A stretch of 25,990 bases of DNA from a virus, in IMG/VR virus record IMGVR_UViG_3300030116_004954, positions 1 to 25,990 of that record, one strand, 5' to 3'. The notes below the pieces were generated by a model. The model searched no databases. It was not told the DNA's origin and saw nothing but the letters and a program-made list of their open reading frames with translations. Below are positions 1-6,712 of the stretch, piece by piece (within the stretch, counting starts at the first letter, position 1; the number at the start of each line of letters is the position of its first letter). A program made the translations under genes and the position numbers.

Positions 1-168
1 CTGTGCAGTTGCTATTTGATCTACTTTGGTTTTTAATTCATTTCGTTCTTTTACTAGCTCCTGAAAACGATAATATGGAACAGCTTCTTGTGTCTTTTTT
101 TCGTCTTGACTGACTTGAGGTTCTTTTACAGCTTCCTCAACGGCTGTATTCTGTGTTTCTTCAGACAT
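1..168 (-). CDS. Scaffold-like acidic/coiled protein, 5' end only
   Basis: This is the first 56 codons of a gene that runs off the left edge. It starts with ATG at 168, preceded by a clear AAGGAG. The N-terminus is Glu/Gln/Val-rich and disordered-looking. It is followed by VPYYRFQELVKERNELK, which starts a predicted coiled coil. This organisation (acidic leader, a PYxRF-like turn, long helix) is common in phage capsid scaffolding proteins, and its divergent position next to the large terminase fits a head gene. The assignment is an inference from composition and context. The fragment ends exactly on a codon boundary at base 1, which matters for the possible joining with the right-edge fragment. 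Confidence 0.55.
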   Translation of the reverse strand, partial: MSEETQNTAVEEAVKEPQVSQDEKKTQEAVPYYRFQELVKERNELKTKVDQIATAQ

Positions 169-223
169 TTTTACTCCTTAAGTGGATTATATTATGGTAT
201 TAAGTTAATTATGAATTAAATTA
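169..223. promoter_or_regulatory. Divergent control region between scaffold-like gene and terminase
   Basis: Only 55 bases separate the two divergent starts. On the minus strand a perfect TATAAT lies at 191-186. A weak TTCATA stands 18 bases upstream of it, and the AAGGAG of the minus-strand gene follows it, so a minus-strand promoter is plausible. An inverted repeat TTAATT-ATG-AATTAA (205-219) sits just before the terminase start and could be an operator. No convincing plus-strand promoter is visible. Confidence 0.35.
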
Positions 224-1555
224 ATGACAATTAGAATGTCAAAGAAAATAAAAGAGTTTGAGTTCAAGCAAAAGTGGTTTGACTTTATGAAATATCAACC
301 ACACGAAGGGCAAATGAAATTACATTTCCCTGACAAACCTGACGCATCTTATTTCGTAAATATCTGTGGTAGAAGATATGGAAAGACTACTGCAGCATTC
401 CGAGAAGCTGAATTTTATGCAGCACAACCTAATAAAAAAATATGGCTAGTTGGACTATCTTACAAAAAATCACGATTAATGTTCCGAGAAATTTGGAAAG
501 ATATGGTTGCAGGTAAAGCAAACGATATTGATAGAGCATCAGAAAAAGAACAGTATATTAAGTTTAAATGGGGAACTACCGTTGAAGGAATGTCTTGCGA
601 AAATCCAGACTCGCTTGTTGGAGAAGGTGTTGATCTATTAATTATAGATGAGGCAGCAAAAATGCCAAGAAGAATTTGGGATATGTATTTATCTCCAACA
701 CTTGTAGATAGAAAAGGTAAAGCAATATTTATTACTACACCAGAAGGGTTTAATTGGATTTATGATTTATATCTATTAGGGCAAACAGATCCTCAATGGT
801 ATTCACAACAATCTCCAAGTTGGGAAAATCAATATGCGTTTCCAGAAGGAAAGAAAGATTCTTTTATTCAGGAACGAAAAAGAAATATGTCCAAAGAATT
901 GTTTGATCAGGAGTTTGCAGCAAAGTTTACTTCGATGGAAGGAAGAGTATATCCGTTTGACAGAGAGGTAGATATGGGAGAAGTTCCATATCAGGAAAAT
1001 TTACCAACCTATTGTTCAATGGACTTTGGATTTAGAATGCCTTCTGTACTATGGTTTCAAACATTTAAGCAAGATGGAAACTGGCATATCAATATTATCG
1101 ATGAAATAATTCACGAAAGAAATATTCCAACAGACAAACTTGCAGAGATGATAAAGAAAAAAAATTATCCAGTCATTACCTATTACGGAGATCCAGCAGG
1201 TAGTTTTGTTCAAGGACAATCTGGAATGGGAGATATTCATATATTACGCAGACACGGAATTTATGTAGAATATCGTATGGACAGATTATCTCGAGATATT
1301 CAAGCAGGTGTAAGTTATTGTCGTGGATTTTTTGAGAATGCAGATGGATTACGAAGAATAAAAGTAGACAAAAAGTGTGTGGGCATTGCAGAAGATTTTG
1401 AAGGATATAGATTCCCAGAAGCAGTAGAAGGTAAAGCAATTTCTAATAATCCTATCAAGGACGGATATTATGAACACGGTTGCGATGCTTTTAGATATTT
1501 TATATTGAATAGATTCCCAATTAGAAGTAATTTCATTGGAAGAATATCACGATAA
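224..1555 (+). CDS. terL: Terminase large subunit
   Basis: This is the ATP-driven DNA packaging motor and headful/cos nuclease. The ATPase domain shows a Walker A-like GRRYGKTT (residues 49-56), Walker B LLIIDEAA (138-145) and a coupling motif ITTPEG (170-175). The C-terminal RNase H-like nuclease shows SMDFGF (Asp267), YYGDPAGS (Asp323) and HGCDAFRY (Asp421), in the right order and spacing for the family. At 443 residues it is of usual length. Neither ATG 224 nor the in-frame ATG at 236 has a good Shine-Dalgarno, so the exact start is uncertain. The portal gene begins just after its stop. The small subunit is not adjacent but lies about 2 kb away on the other strand. Confidence 0.95.
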   Translation: MTIRMSKKIKEFEFKQKWFDFMKYQPHEGQMKLHFPDKPDASYFVNICGRRYGKTTAAFREAEFYAAQPNKKIWLVGLSYKKSRLMFREIWKDMVAGKANDIDRASEKEQYIKFKWGTTVEGMSCENPDSLVGEGVDLLIIDEAAKMPRRIWDMYLSPTLVDRKGKAIFITTPEGFNWIYDLYLLGQTDPQWYSQQSPSWENQYAFPEGKKDSFIQERKRNMSKELFDQEFAAKFTSMEGRVYPFDREVDMGEVPYQENLPTYCSMDFGFRMPSVLWFQTFKQDGNWHINIIDEIIHERNIPTDKLAEMIKKKNYPVITYYGDPAGSFVQGQSGMGDIHILRRHGIYVEYRMDRLSRDIQAGVSYCRGFFENADGLRRIKVDKKCVGIAEDFEGYRFPEAVEGKAISNNPIKDGYYEHGCDAFRYFILNRFPIRSNFIGRISR

Positions 1556-1568
1556 AAGGAATACTTTA

Positions 1569-2873
1569 ATGGTTTTAACAGCTAGAGAAATTATACAAGA
1601 TTCATTGACACATTTTAAAGAAGAACAAGCAAAAGCTCGTAGAGAAGAAGTAAGAAAGTTTTTAGATTATTACTCTGGCTCACTTACAGATCAATACATT
1701 GAAGGATATTTTAAATCTGACGCATTCCAAGAAATTCCCCATTACAATACTAACATCGTGAAAAAATTCGTCAATCGTATGTCCAAGATTTATACGATTG
1801 GTGCAAAAAGAAATGTAAGTGATAGATATTCAGATTTAACTATTGTTAAAAATGCTCGTATGAAACAAATGGAACGAATGACTCGTTTGCTTGGTACTTG
1901 TGCTACTTATGTTATGTATGATGAAATGGAAGAACGATTTGAATATCGTCCTATTTATTATTTTGAGCCGTATTTTGGAGATAATCCTTACAAACCAGAA
2001 TCTATTGTATATCCAATGATGCAAGGACACGCTGATATTTCTGATACAGAAGAACTAATGTATGCTTATTGGGATAAAGAAATCCACATTAAATTTAATG
2101 AAAACGGAGACATACTTGAGGAAATTCAACATAATTTAGGTGTTTTGCCTTTTGTATTTACACACAGAGAAGAACAATTAGATTCTTTTTTTGTTGAAGG
2201 TGCATCTGATTTAATATCTGCAAACGAACATATTAATATCACAATGACTGAAATGCAACTAGGATTACGATTCCAAATGTTTGGACAGCCAGTAGTAACT
2301 GGACTTATATCTGACAACTCAAATGTAAGAGCAGGATCAGACGAAATTCTTACTTTGCCTGAAGGAAGCAGCTATAACATTGTTTCCCCAGAAGGTAATG
2401 TAGAAGCTGTAATTGAAAATATTAAGTGGCAGATTGAACTTGTAGCATTAAACAATCATTTGTTTGTTACCTTTGCACAATCAGGTGGAGAAGTGCCAAG
2501 TGGAATTTCTTTAATGATTAAAGACTTAGAACGTCACGAAGATTTTATTGATGACAAAGAATTGTATCGTCAATACGAAAAAGAGTTTTATAAAGTAGAA
2601 TATGCTTTATCTCAAAATAATAACTTGGGATTACCAGAAGTTTCTCAATTTAAAGTAGACTTTTCTGAGGTTGAATATCCTATGACTACTCAAGATAAGA
2701 TTATGTTAAACGAGTATAAACTAAAACATAATCTCACAACTCAAGCACAATTATTAGCAGATGAGAATAAAGATTTAACTATTTCCGATGCACAGCAAAT
2801 CATCGAAGAAAATAAATCTATAAATCAAGTAGAGATAGTAGAAGATGAAGCTGATACAGAAGATCAGAATTAA
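1569..2873 (+). CDS. Phage portal protein
   Basis: This is the dodecameric head vertex through which DNA enters and leaves. The 434-residue protein has the SPP1 gp6-like pattern: a helical N-terminus (FLDYYSGS), a central acidic alpha/beta region and a C-terminal helical, Gln/Asn/Glu-rich tail. Its place directly after the large terminase supports the call. An upstream in-frame ATG at 1536 lies inside the terminase gene. ATG 1569 is preferred because AAAAGGA precedes it at a proper distance. The end overlaps the next gene by 29 bases. I identify it from overall pattern and position, since portals lack short diagnostic motifs. Confidence 0.82.
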   Translation: MVLTAREIIQDSLTHFKEEQAKARREEVRKFLDYYSGSLTDQYIEGYFKSDAFQEIPHYNTNIVKKFVNRMSKIYTIGAKRNVSDRYSDLTIVKNARMKQMERMTRLLGTCATYVMYDEMEERFEYRPIYYFEPYFGDNPYKPESIVYPMMQGHADISDTEELMYAYWDKEIHIKFNENGDILEEIQHNLGVLPFVFTHREEQLDSFFVEGASDLISANEHINITMTEMQLGLRFQMFGQPVVTGLISDNSNVRAGSDEILTLPEGSSYNIVSPEGNVEAVIENIKWQIELVALNNHLFVTFAQSGGEVPSGISLMIKDLERHEDFIDDKELYRQYEKEFYKVEYALSQNNNLGLPEVSQFKVDFSEVEYPMTTQDKIMLNEYKLKHNLTTQAQLLADENKDLTISDAQQIIEENKSINQVEIVEDEADTEDQN

Positions 2874-3396
2874 TTTTAATTTTAACAAGGTTACTGGAGA
2901 AGCATTCAATACAAATCTTCTTTCATCTATGGAAGGTTTAGCAATCTTTGCTAAAAACAAAGTTAAAGAAACATTTAAAACAGAAAAAGATATTACTGGT
3001 AAAAAATATGCACCATCTACTTATAAATATCTAGCTATAAAGCACGATCATAATGAGTCTAAAATTAAAAATAATAAAATTATGACAGATACTGGAGAAT
3101 TGGAAAGAAGCATTAATTATGGGATAGATGAAGTAAATCTTGCCTCTGCTGTTGGAACAGAGCTTGGAAAATACGAACAACACTTGGAAAGCAAAGTATC
3201 TGGAGTAATGAGAGATGATAAATCATACAAAGGTTATATGGGAGATTATGCTAAAGTACCACAAAGAAAATTCTTTTTTACCTCTGATGATGAAGCGTTT
3301 GAAATTATGGAAGAAAAGATAGAAGCAGAAATAAATGGGTTTTTTAAAGAATTTATAAGGAATCTTTCAACTAGTATGCGTAAACTAGGAGAATGA
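2845..3396 (+). CDS. Putative virion morphogenesis / HK97 gp10-like protein
   Basis: This 183-residue protein overlaps the portal end and probably acts in head-tail joining. It has features of the Mu gpG / HK97 gp10-type group: a helix, then a segment with TGELERSI (around residues 83-90), then a 'P-R-x-F' site at VPQRKFFFTSDDE, then a terminal helix of the EIMEEKIEAEI kind. These proteins cap the connector or act in tail completion. The family assignment comes from motif pattern and is moderately secure. Translation is probably coupled to the portal gene because of the overlap. Confidence 0.55.
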   Translation: MKLIQKIRINFNFNKVTGEAFNTNLLSSMEGLAIFAKNKVKETFKTEKDITGKKYAPSTYKYLAIKHDHNESKIKNNKIMTDTGELERSINYGIDEVNLASAVGTELGKYEQHLESKVSGVMRDDKSYKGYMGDYAKVPQRKFFFTSDDEAFEIMEEKIEAEINGFFKEFIRNLSTSMRKLGE

Positions 3397-3611
3397 AAGA
3401 TTTAATTCAGAAATTATATTTAATGATTGTAGAGCTTAGAGAAATCTCTGAAGCTAATAACGAACTACTAGGGTTTTTATGTATGAAAATAGCACCGAAT
3501 AAAACATCAACAAAAGAAATAAACAAAAGCGATATAGCTTATATCTCAATGGAAATGTCAGAATTGTATGAAAAATATGATATTATGCCTGAGGATTTTG
3601 GCGTTGCTTAG
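3393..3611 (+). CDS. Small hypothetical protein, last gene of terminase-portal block
   Basis: This 72-residue protein starts in an ATGA overlap with the preceding gene, so it is translationally coupled. The N-terminal 30 residues are helical and hydrophobic (LIQKLYLMIVELREISEANNELLGF) [shown in part], and the rest is charged. I do not recognise a family. Its 3' end overlaps the 3' end of the convergent small terminase gene by 29 bases, leaving no room for a separate terminator between the two transcription units. Confidence 0.6.
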   Translation: MKDLIQKLYLMIVELREISEANNELLGFLCMKIAPNKTSTKEINKSDIAYISMEMSELYEKYDIMPEDFGVA

Positions 3612-4251
3612 ATTCTAGCTCTTCTAATTTTTTTAACCACTTTCTTCTTTCACTATTCGTAGGACGTCGTGATGGCAATGGTTTTAATCCAACCTTTTTA
3701 GCTCGTTGCAATAAAGCATATCTACTTGCTCTATCTTCTCTAAGTTTTTCTTGAGATGGTTTTTTACCTTTTTTGATTCTTTCTACTGCTTTTTTTTCAC
3801 TCATCTCTCTTTTTCTTGGTTTGTCGTTTTCTGGATTTCTTTCTGGAAGAGTTTCTAGTATTTGAGTAACCTCTTCACTTTCAGCATCAATAATATCTTT
3901 TGCATCAATCTCTTCTGCTTTTAAAAACTTTTCGAATGGACTATCTACTGTTACGTTAATGTTTTTAACTAGCTTTCCTGAATGTTCTAATACTAAACGC
4001 CCTGCCTGAACATTACCTTCGACTGCCTCTCGTATCATACTATCTAATACCATTGGCAACTTAGAATTAAAAGAAACCATATATTTCTTATAATACAAAT
4101 CGATAAATCTATCATCTGCAAACCAGCTATGTATTGTAGATTCTCCTAACTTTAAGTGTTCAGCCAATTCTTTTTTTGTCAATTCTGGATTGTGGATCAA
4201 TAAATCAATAGCAGCCATTTGATTGGCTTTCTTTAGTTCTAAATTACTCAC
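3583..4251 (-). CDS. terS: Terminase small subunit
   Basis: This 222-residue protein is the DNA-recognition part of the packaging enzyme. The N-terminal helix-turn-helix (ELTKKELAEHLKLGESTIHSW, residues about 23-43) [one residue over a short motif: key residues are LTKKELAEHL and STIHSW] is followed by a helical segment with EGNVQAGRLVLEHSGKL and VTVDSPFEKFL. I associate that combination with phBC6A51-type small terminases. The C-terminal 90 residues are Lys/Arg/Glu-rich and probably disordered. The start is GTG at 4251, in a GTGA overlap with the preceding micro-gene. It is encoded opposite to and away from the large subunit, at the end of a chain of tiny genes. Confidence 0.82.
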   Translation of the reverse strand: MSNLELKKANQMAAIDLLIHNPELTKKELAEHLKLGESTIHSWFADDRFIDLYYKKYMVSFNSKLPMVLDSMIREAVEGNVQAGRLVLEHSGKLVKNINVTVDSPFEKFLKAEEIDAKDIIDAESEEVTQILETLPERNPENDKPRKREMSEKKAVERIKKGKKPSQEKLREDRASRYALLQRAKKVGLKPLPSRRPTNSERRKWLKKLEELESKQRQNPQA

Positions 4252-4391
4252 TTGCCTTGTCCTCTATATTTTTTCTTATAGTATTTTTTAGATTGCTTGT
4301 TGCCATACTTAGTATTGTTGCTCATACCTTGTCGAGTTTTTTTTGCACCGTTTGACTTCCTAGTGCGATCTTTAAATAATGATTTTCTCAT
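4248..4391 (-). CDS. Highly basic 47-aa protein upstream of small terminase
   Basis: The 47 residues begin MRKSLFKDRTRKSNGAKK and end KKYYKKKYRGQGK. About 40 percent are Lys or Arg, with several Tyr, Gly and Asn, and there is no hydrophobic core. The start ATG overlaps the stop of the upstream membrane protein gene (ATGA). Its stop overlaps the GTG start of the small terminase gene (GTGA), so three genes are tightly coupled. Nucleic-acid binding is a reasonable guess from charge alone. No family is recognised. The precise coupling on both sides is the main evidence that it is real. Confidence 0.65.
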   Translation of the reverse strand: MRKSLFKDRTRKSNGAKKTRQGMSNNTKYGNKQSKKYYKKKYRGQGK

Positions 4392-4603
4392 TTTTTATAG
4401 ACTTTTTCTGCTCCTGCAATTCCAAATGAGCCAAGAGTAACCCAGACAAACGAGTTATAGATGTAGTCGTTTACCATCAGTTCTATTCCAATAATACCCA
4501 TTGCTAAATCCACGATGCCGAACACACACATCAACGCAAACGATAGAAATCCAATAATGTTTTTCTCGTTGTATTCGTTTTTATCTTTAAACAATTCCCA
4601 CAT
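4388..4603 (-). CDS. Small two-helix membrane protein (holin-like shape)
   Basis: The 71-residue protein has a charged N-terminus (MWELFKDKNEYNEK). It has a first hydrophobic helix around residues 16-41, a second around 47-64 (SFVWVTLGSFGIAGAEKV) and a Lys-Lys end. This two-helix shape with a short polar turn is common among small phage membrane proteins annotated as class II holins. A more convincing holin sits beside the endolysin at 25492-25863, so this one may be an accessory membrane protein or a second holin. It is overlapped by ATGA with the downstream basic gene and follows the upstream gene directly (TAA then ATG). Confidence 0.65.
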   Translation of the reverse strand: MWELFKDKNEYNEKNIIGFLSFALMCVFGIVDLAMGIIGIELMVNDYIYNSFVWVTLGSFGIAGAEKVYKK

Positions 4604-4729
4604 TTATCTAAAATATTTTGATTTTTTAATTTTCGGCATACCCTTGAGCTTTTGTTTGATGCTTTTTTTTCGCATACCAAACAAACGCTTAGGTATAAAA
4701 TTTCTCGCAGATGATACGGTTACATTCAC
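4604..4729 (-). CDS. Basic 41-aa micro-protein, GTG start
   Basis: The predicted product has 41 residues, beginning MNVTVSSARNFIPKRLFGMR and ending KIKKSKYFR, strongly basic. It starts at GTG 4729, which overlaps the TGA of the upstream gene (GTGA), and it ends directly before the ATG of the membrane protein. The unbroken head-to-tail packing supports coding. Function is unknown. Confidence 0.5.
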   Translation of the reverse strand: MNVTVSSARNFIPKRLFGMRKKSIKQKLKGMPKIKKSKYFR

Positions 4730-4869
4730 GAATGCCTCTTTACTACTGGCACATTCATTGTTAATGATGATCCTTTGTGTTTTTTATACCCACCTCTTGG
4801 ATTCTTCATCAATTTAAACTTGCCTTTCTTTTTCATAAAGTGATACCCTCTTGGTGCTTTCACTTTCAT
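4726..4869 (-). CDS. Basic 47-aa protein with KVKAPRGYHFMKKKGKFKL start
   Basis: The 47 residues begin with a Lys/Gly/Tyr-rich stretch (MKVKAPRGYHFMKKKGKFKL) and contain MKNPRGGYKKHKGSS. The pattern resembles small basic proteins I associate with marine phage genomes, but I cannot name a family. It starts in an ATGA overlap with the preceding 15-codon gene and ends in a GTGA overlap with the next. A structural or nucleic-acid-binding role is possible from charge; that is inference only. Confidence 0.6.
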   Translation of the reverse strand: MKVKAPRGYHFMKKKGKFKLMKNPRGGYKKHKGSSLTMNVPVVKRHS

Positions 4870-4913
4870 TTCTTTTTACCCTTTTTCTTTTTTTTCTTTT
4901 TATGATACGGCAT
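4866..4913 (-). CDS. 15-codon polylysine micro-gene
   Basis: The open frame encodes MPYHKKKKKKKGKKK. It starts at ATG 4913 with AAAAGGAG ten bases upstream, a strong ribosome binding site, and stops in an ATGA overlap with the next gene. The purine run could also simply serve as a translation-coupling leader for the 47-aa gene. Whether the peptide itself has a role cannot be judged from sequence. Confidence 0.4.
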   Translation of the reverse strand: MPYHKKKKKKKGKKK

Positions 4914-4915
4914 AA

Positions 4916-5068
4916 CTATCTCCTTTTAAATTTTTTCTTTGGACAAGATCTAATGTATTCGATTCTATTTTGTATCTTCAATCCAGTATGTAACCCACAA
5001 TAAGTTATACCCTTTTCCTTCCCAGCAAACGAGCATTTCTTGTTGATTAAAGAACAGTAGTCAAACAC
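4916..5068 (-). CDS. Cys-rich 50-aa protein, GTG start, likely zinc-binding
   Basis: The product begins MFDYCSLINKKCSFAGKEKG and has four cysteines at residues 5, 12, 24 and 42, with a CPKKK end. The four-Cys pattern suggests one bound zinc ion. It starts at GTG 5068, two bases after the stop of the FmdB-like gene. Its last codons contain AAAAGGAGATAG, which doubles as the ribosome binding site of the next gene. Family unknown. Confidence 0.6.
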   Translation of the reverse strand: MFDYCSLINKKCSFAGKEKGITYCGLHTGLKIQNRIEYIRSCPKKKFKRR

Positions 5069-5069
5069 G

Positions 5070-5273
5070 CTAATCGATGTCTAATTCTTTACGTAATGCC
5101 TTATCTGACATAGATGCTGGAGTATTAATGACTAATTTAGGAATTTGAGGTATTCTCTTTACGAGGAACTGCTCATCTTCACATAAACACAATTCTAATG
5201 CGTCATCAGTCATTTTTTGCTCTACTTCGAATACTTTATCGCACTCTAAACATTTATAATCATATCTTGGCAT
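5070..5273 (-). CDS. FmdB-like zinc-ribbon protein
   Basis: The 67-residue product begins MPRYDYKCLECDKVFEVEQ, the hallmark start of FmdB-type zinc ribbons (Pro, Tyr-x-Tyr, Cys-x2-Cys, then hydrophobic-Glu). The second Cys pair is CLC (residues 29 and 31), looser than usual. Such proteins are small nucleic-acid-linked or regulatory zinc ribbons and are frequent in phages. A GTG at 5309 would give 12 extra hydrophobic residues, but ATG 5273 gives the canonical family start. No good Shine-Dalgarno precedes ATG 5273, so the transcript may be nearly leaderless. It is the first gene of the minus-strand micro-gene chain. Confidence 0.75.
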   Translation of the reverse strand: MPRYDYKCLECDKVFEVEQKMTDDALELCLCEDEQFLVKRIPQIPKLVINTPASMSDKALRKELDID

Positions 5274-5300
5274 AAGATAATTTACTGGTAAAATGCAATA

Positions 5301-5349
5301 AAAAACCACGAAAATTTAGGATTTGTGATCTAGTGAAAAACCACAAAAA
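5301..5349. repeat. Two direct copies of AAAAACCAC(G/A)AAAA
   Basis: The copies are at 5301-5314 and 5336-5349 and differ at one of 14 positions, with a spacing of 35 bases between starts. The flanks also resemble each other (an A-run before, TTAG after). They lie just upstream of the first gene of the minus-strand chain, which suits a pair of regulator binding sites. Confidence 0.5.
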
Positions 5350-5567
5350 AATTAGTGCATCAATATCTCTGCAACCTTAGTATTATTAGTCGTTTACGGC
5401 AATTTTTTATTTTCTTGATTCTTAATATATGAGTATTAAATTATTACTATTTATACGCTAGTCGTTAATCGCATTTTCGCAAGGATCATTGATAGACTTT
5501 ACAATATATAAGATATACGCTACCACCCTATAAGATTTTTCTTCTTTGGATATTGTCGTTTTAAAAG

Positions 5568-5602
5568 TTGGGGCGTGGTGTTGCCTAGGTATAAAACCCC
5601 AA
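5568..5602 (+). other. Hairpin TTGGGG...CCCCAA upstream of early block
   Basis: TTGGGG (5568-5573) pairs with CCCCAA (5597-5602) around a 23-base loop that contains the palindrome CCTAGG and TATAAAA. GC-rich runs are rare in this window, which makes the element stand out. It may be a leader RNA structure or a control site. Confidence 0.35.
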
Positions 5603-5628
5603 AAGATAATAAAAATATTTTACTAGAT

Positions 5629-5653
5629 TTGTAAATAAAACTAACATTTACAA
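5629..5653. promoter_or_regulatory. Inverted repeat TTGTAAAT-N9-ATTTACAA, possible operator
   Basis: This is a perfect 8-base inverted repeat with a 9-base spacer, ending about 50 bases before the GP88-like start. The size and symmetry match a dimeric helix-turn-helix operator. A candidate ligand in this window is the Cro-like protein at 9881-10081. Confidence 0.4.
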
Positions 5654-5704
5654 CTGTTTTATATTAAATTACTAGAAATGATAACAAATAAGGAATTAAC
5701 AAAT

Positions 5705-6712
5705 ATGGAACTAACAAAAAGAGAAGATGTCTTAACATTTGCTGGTTTAGTAGTTCGCAAAGATTATGACACTTCAATTAATATAATTAATACTTGGCTG
5801 GATAATAATCCCTTTGACTACAACGCTATGAGCAACTTCAAAGGAAACAAAAACCCAGACAAAAAGAAAAAATATCTTGGTAGTCCTCAAAACATTTATC
5901 AAGATAAACTTCTTCCGATTCTTAAAGCGTGTAACTCTTCAAATCCTAAGGAAGAGTTATATAAACTTTTCGATGGCAAAGGAAGAATTAATGGAATAAC
6001 CATTTTTTCAGATGGGAATGACAAATTAAACTTTTTGAACTTTTCAACTATGCCCAAAGTAAATTGCGGTGGGGCTGGTGGTTGTTTAAGTTTTTGCTAT
6101 TCATTTAAAAGTTTAAGAAACCCAAATGTCGTTGCTCGATGGGTTGCCAATACCATTTTAGAAAATCACGCTTTCGAGATAATAGAAGATTCTTTAAAAT
6201 GGAACTTATCCAGAAGAATATACAAAAGAGAAGTAGTTGATCTCGGAGTCGTGAACTTCAGATTATACAATGATGGAGATTTTGAAAGTCTGGATAAAAT
6301 GATATCTTGGTTTGACATCTTAAACAAGTTTCCAGAGTTGCAAAGTTACGCATACTCAAAAAGTTTGCATCTCTTCAAAAACTTTATAGATGTTTACGGA
6401 GCCGAGAACATTCCGAGCAACTTCGTTTTAAATCTTAGTTCTGGAGTACATCCGATATATAAACCCCTTAAAAAAGTTCTAGCAAACTATGACTTTGTAA
6501 GAGGCGAATTTATCGGAATCGATTTAGGCAAAAAAGTAAAGCCAACCGAATTGTCAAAAGAACAAAAGAAGGAACTTAGGGATAAAGCAATAGAAATGGG
6601 ATTTAAGAAGGCGTTTGCGTGTGGTGGAATTTGTCAGACTTGTACGAGCAAAGGACACGCTTGTGGGATGAGCAAATTAAAAGACGTTGCCATTGTAACG
6701 CCTATACATTAA
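5705..6712 (+). CDS. GP88-family Cys-cluster protein
   Basis: The 335-residue protein matches what I know of the phage 'gene product 88' family. It has a first Cys cluster in MPKVNCGGAGGCLSFCYSFK (Cys121, 127, 131). A central FRLYNDGDF with YAYSKS follows, equivalent to the family's RxHxSGDF and YAYTKS. A second Cys cluster is CGGICQTCTSKGHACG (Cys306, 310, 313, 320). The clusters suggest a metal or iron-sulfur centre. The reaction is unknown to me. ATG 5678 also opens the frame, but ATG 5705 has AAGGAA nine bases upstream and the leader shared by neighbouring genes, so it is preferred. It is the first gene of the plus-strand early block. Confidence 0.72.
   Translation: MELTKREDVLTFAGLVVRKDYDTSINIINTWLDNNPFDYNAMSNFKGNKNPDKKKKYLGSPQNIYQDKLLPILKACNSSNPKEELYKLFDGKGRINGITIFSDGNDKLNFLNFSTMPKVNCGGAGGCLSFCYSFKSLRNPNVVARWVANTILENHAFEIIEDSLKWNLSRRIYKREVVDLGVVNFRLYNDGDFESLDKMISWFDILNKFPELQSYAYSKSLHLFKNFIDVYGAENIPSNFVLNLSSGVHPIYKPLKKVLANYDFVRGEFIGIDLGKKVKPTELSKEQKKELRDKAIEMGFKKAFACGGICQTCTSKGHACGMSKLKDVAIVTPIH

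Larger units (their letters stand above)
5274..5704. promoter_or_regulatory. Divergent intergenic control region, 431 bases
   Basis: No credible gene lies here. It separates the minus-strand chain from the plus-strand early block, so promoters in both directions are expected. It holds a direct repeat (5301-5349), a G-rich hairpin (5568-5602), a perfect 8-base inverted repeat (5629-5653) and two copies of TACTAGA (5621 and 5671). A loose plus-strand promoter may be TTGATA at 5489 with an AT-rich stretch downstream. I could not settle on clear -35/-10 pairs. An origin role cannot be excluded. Confidence 0.5.
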
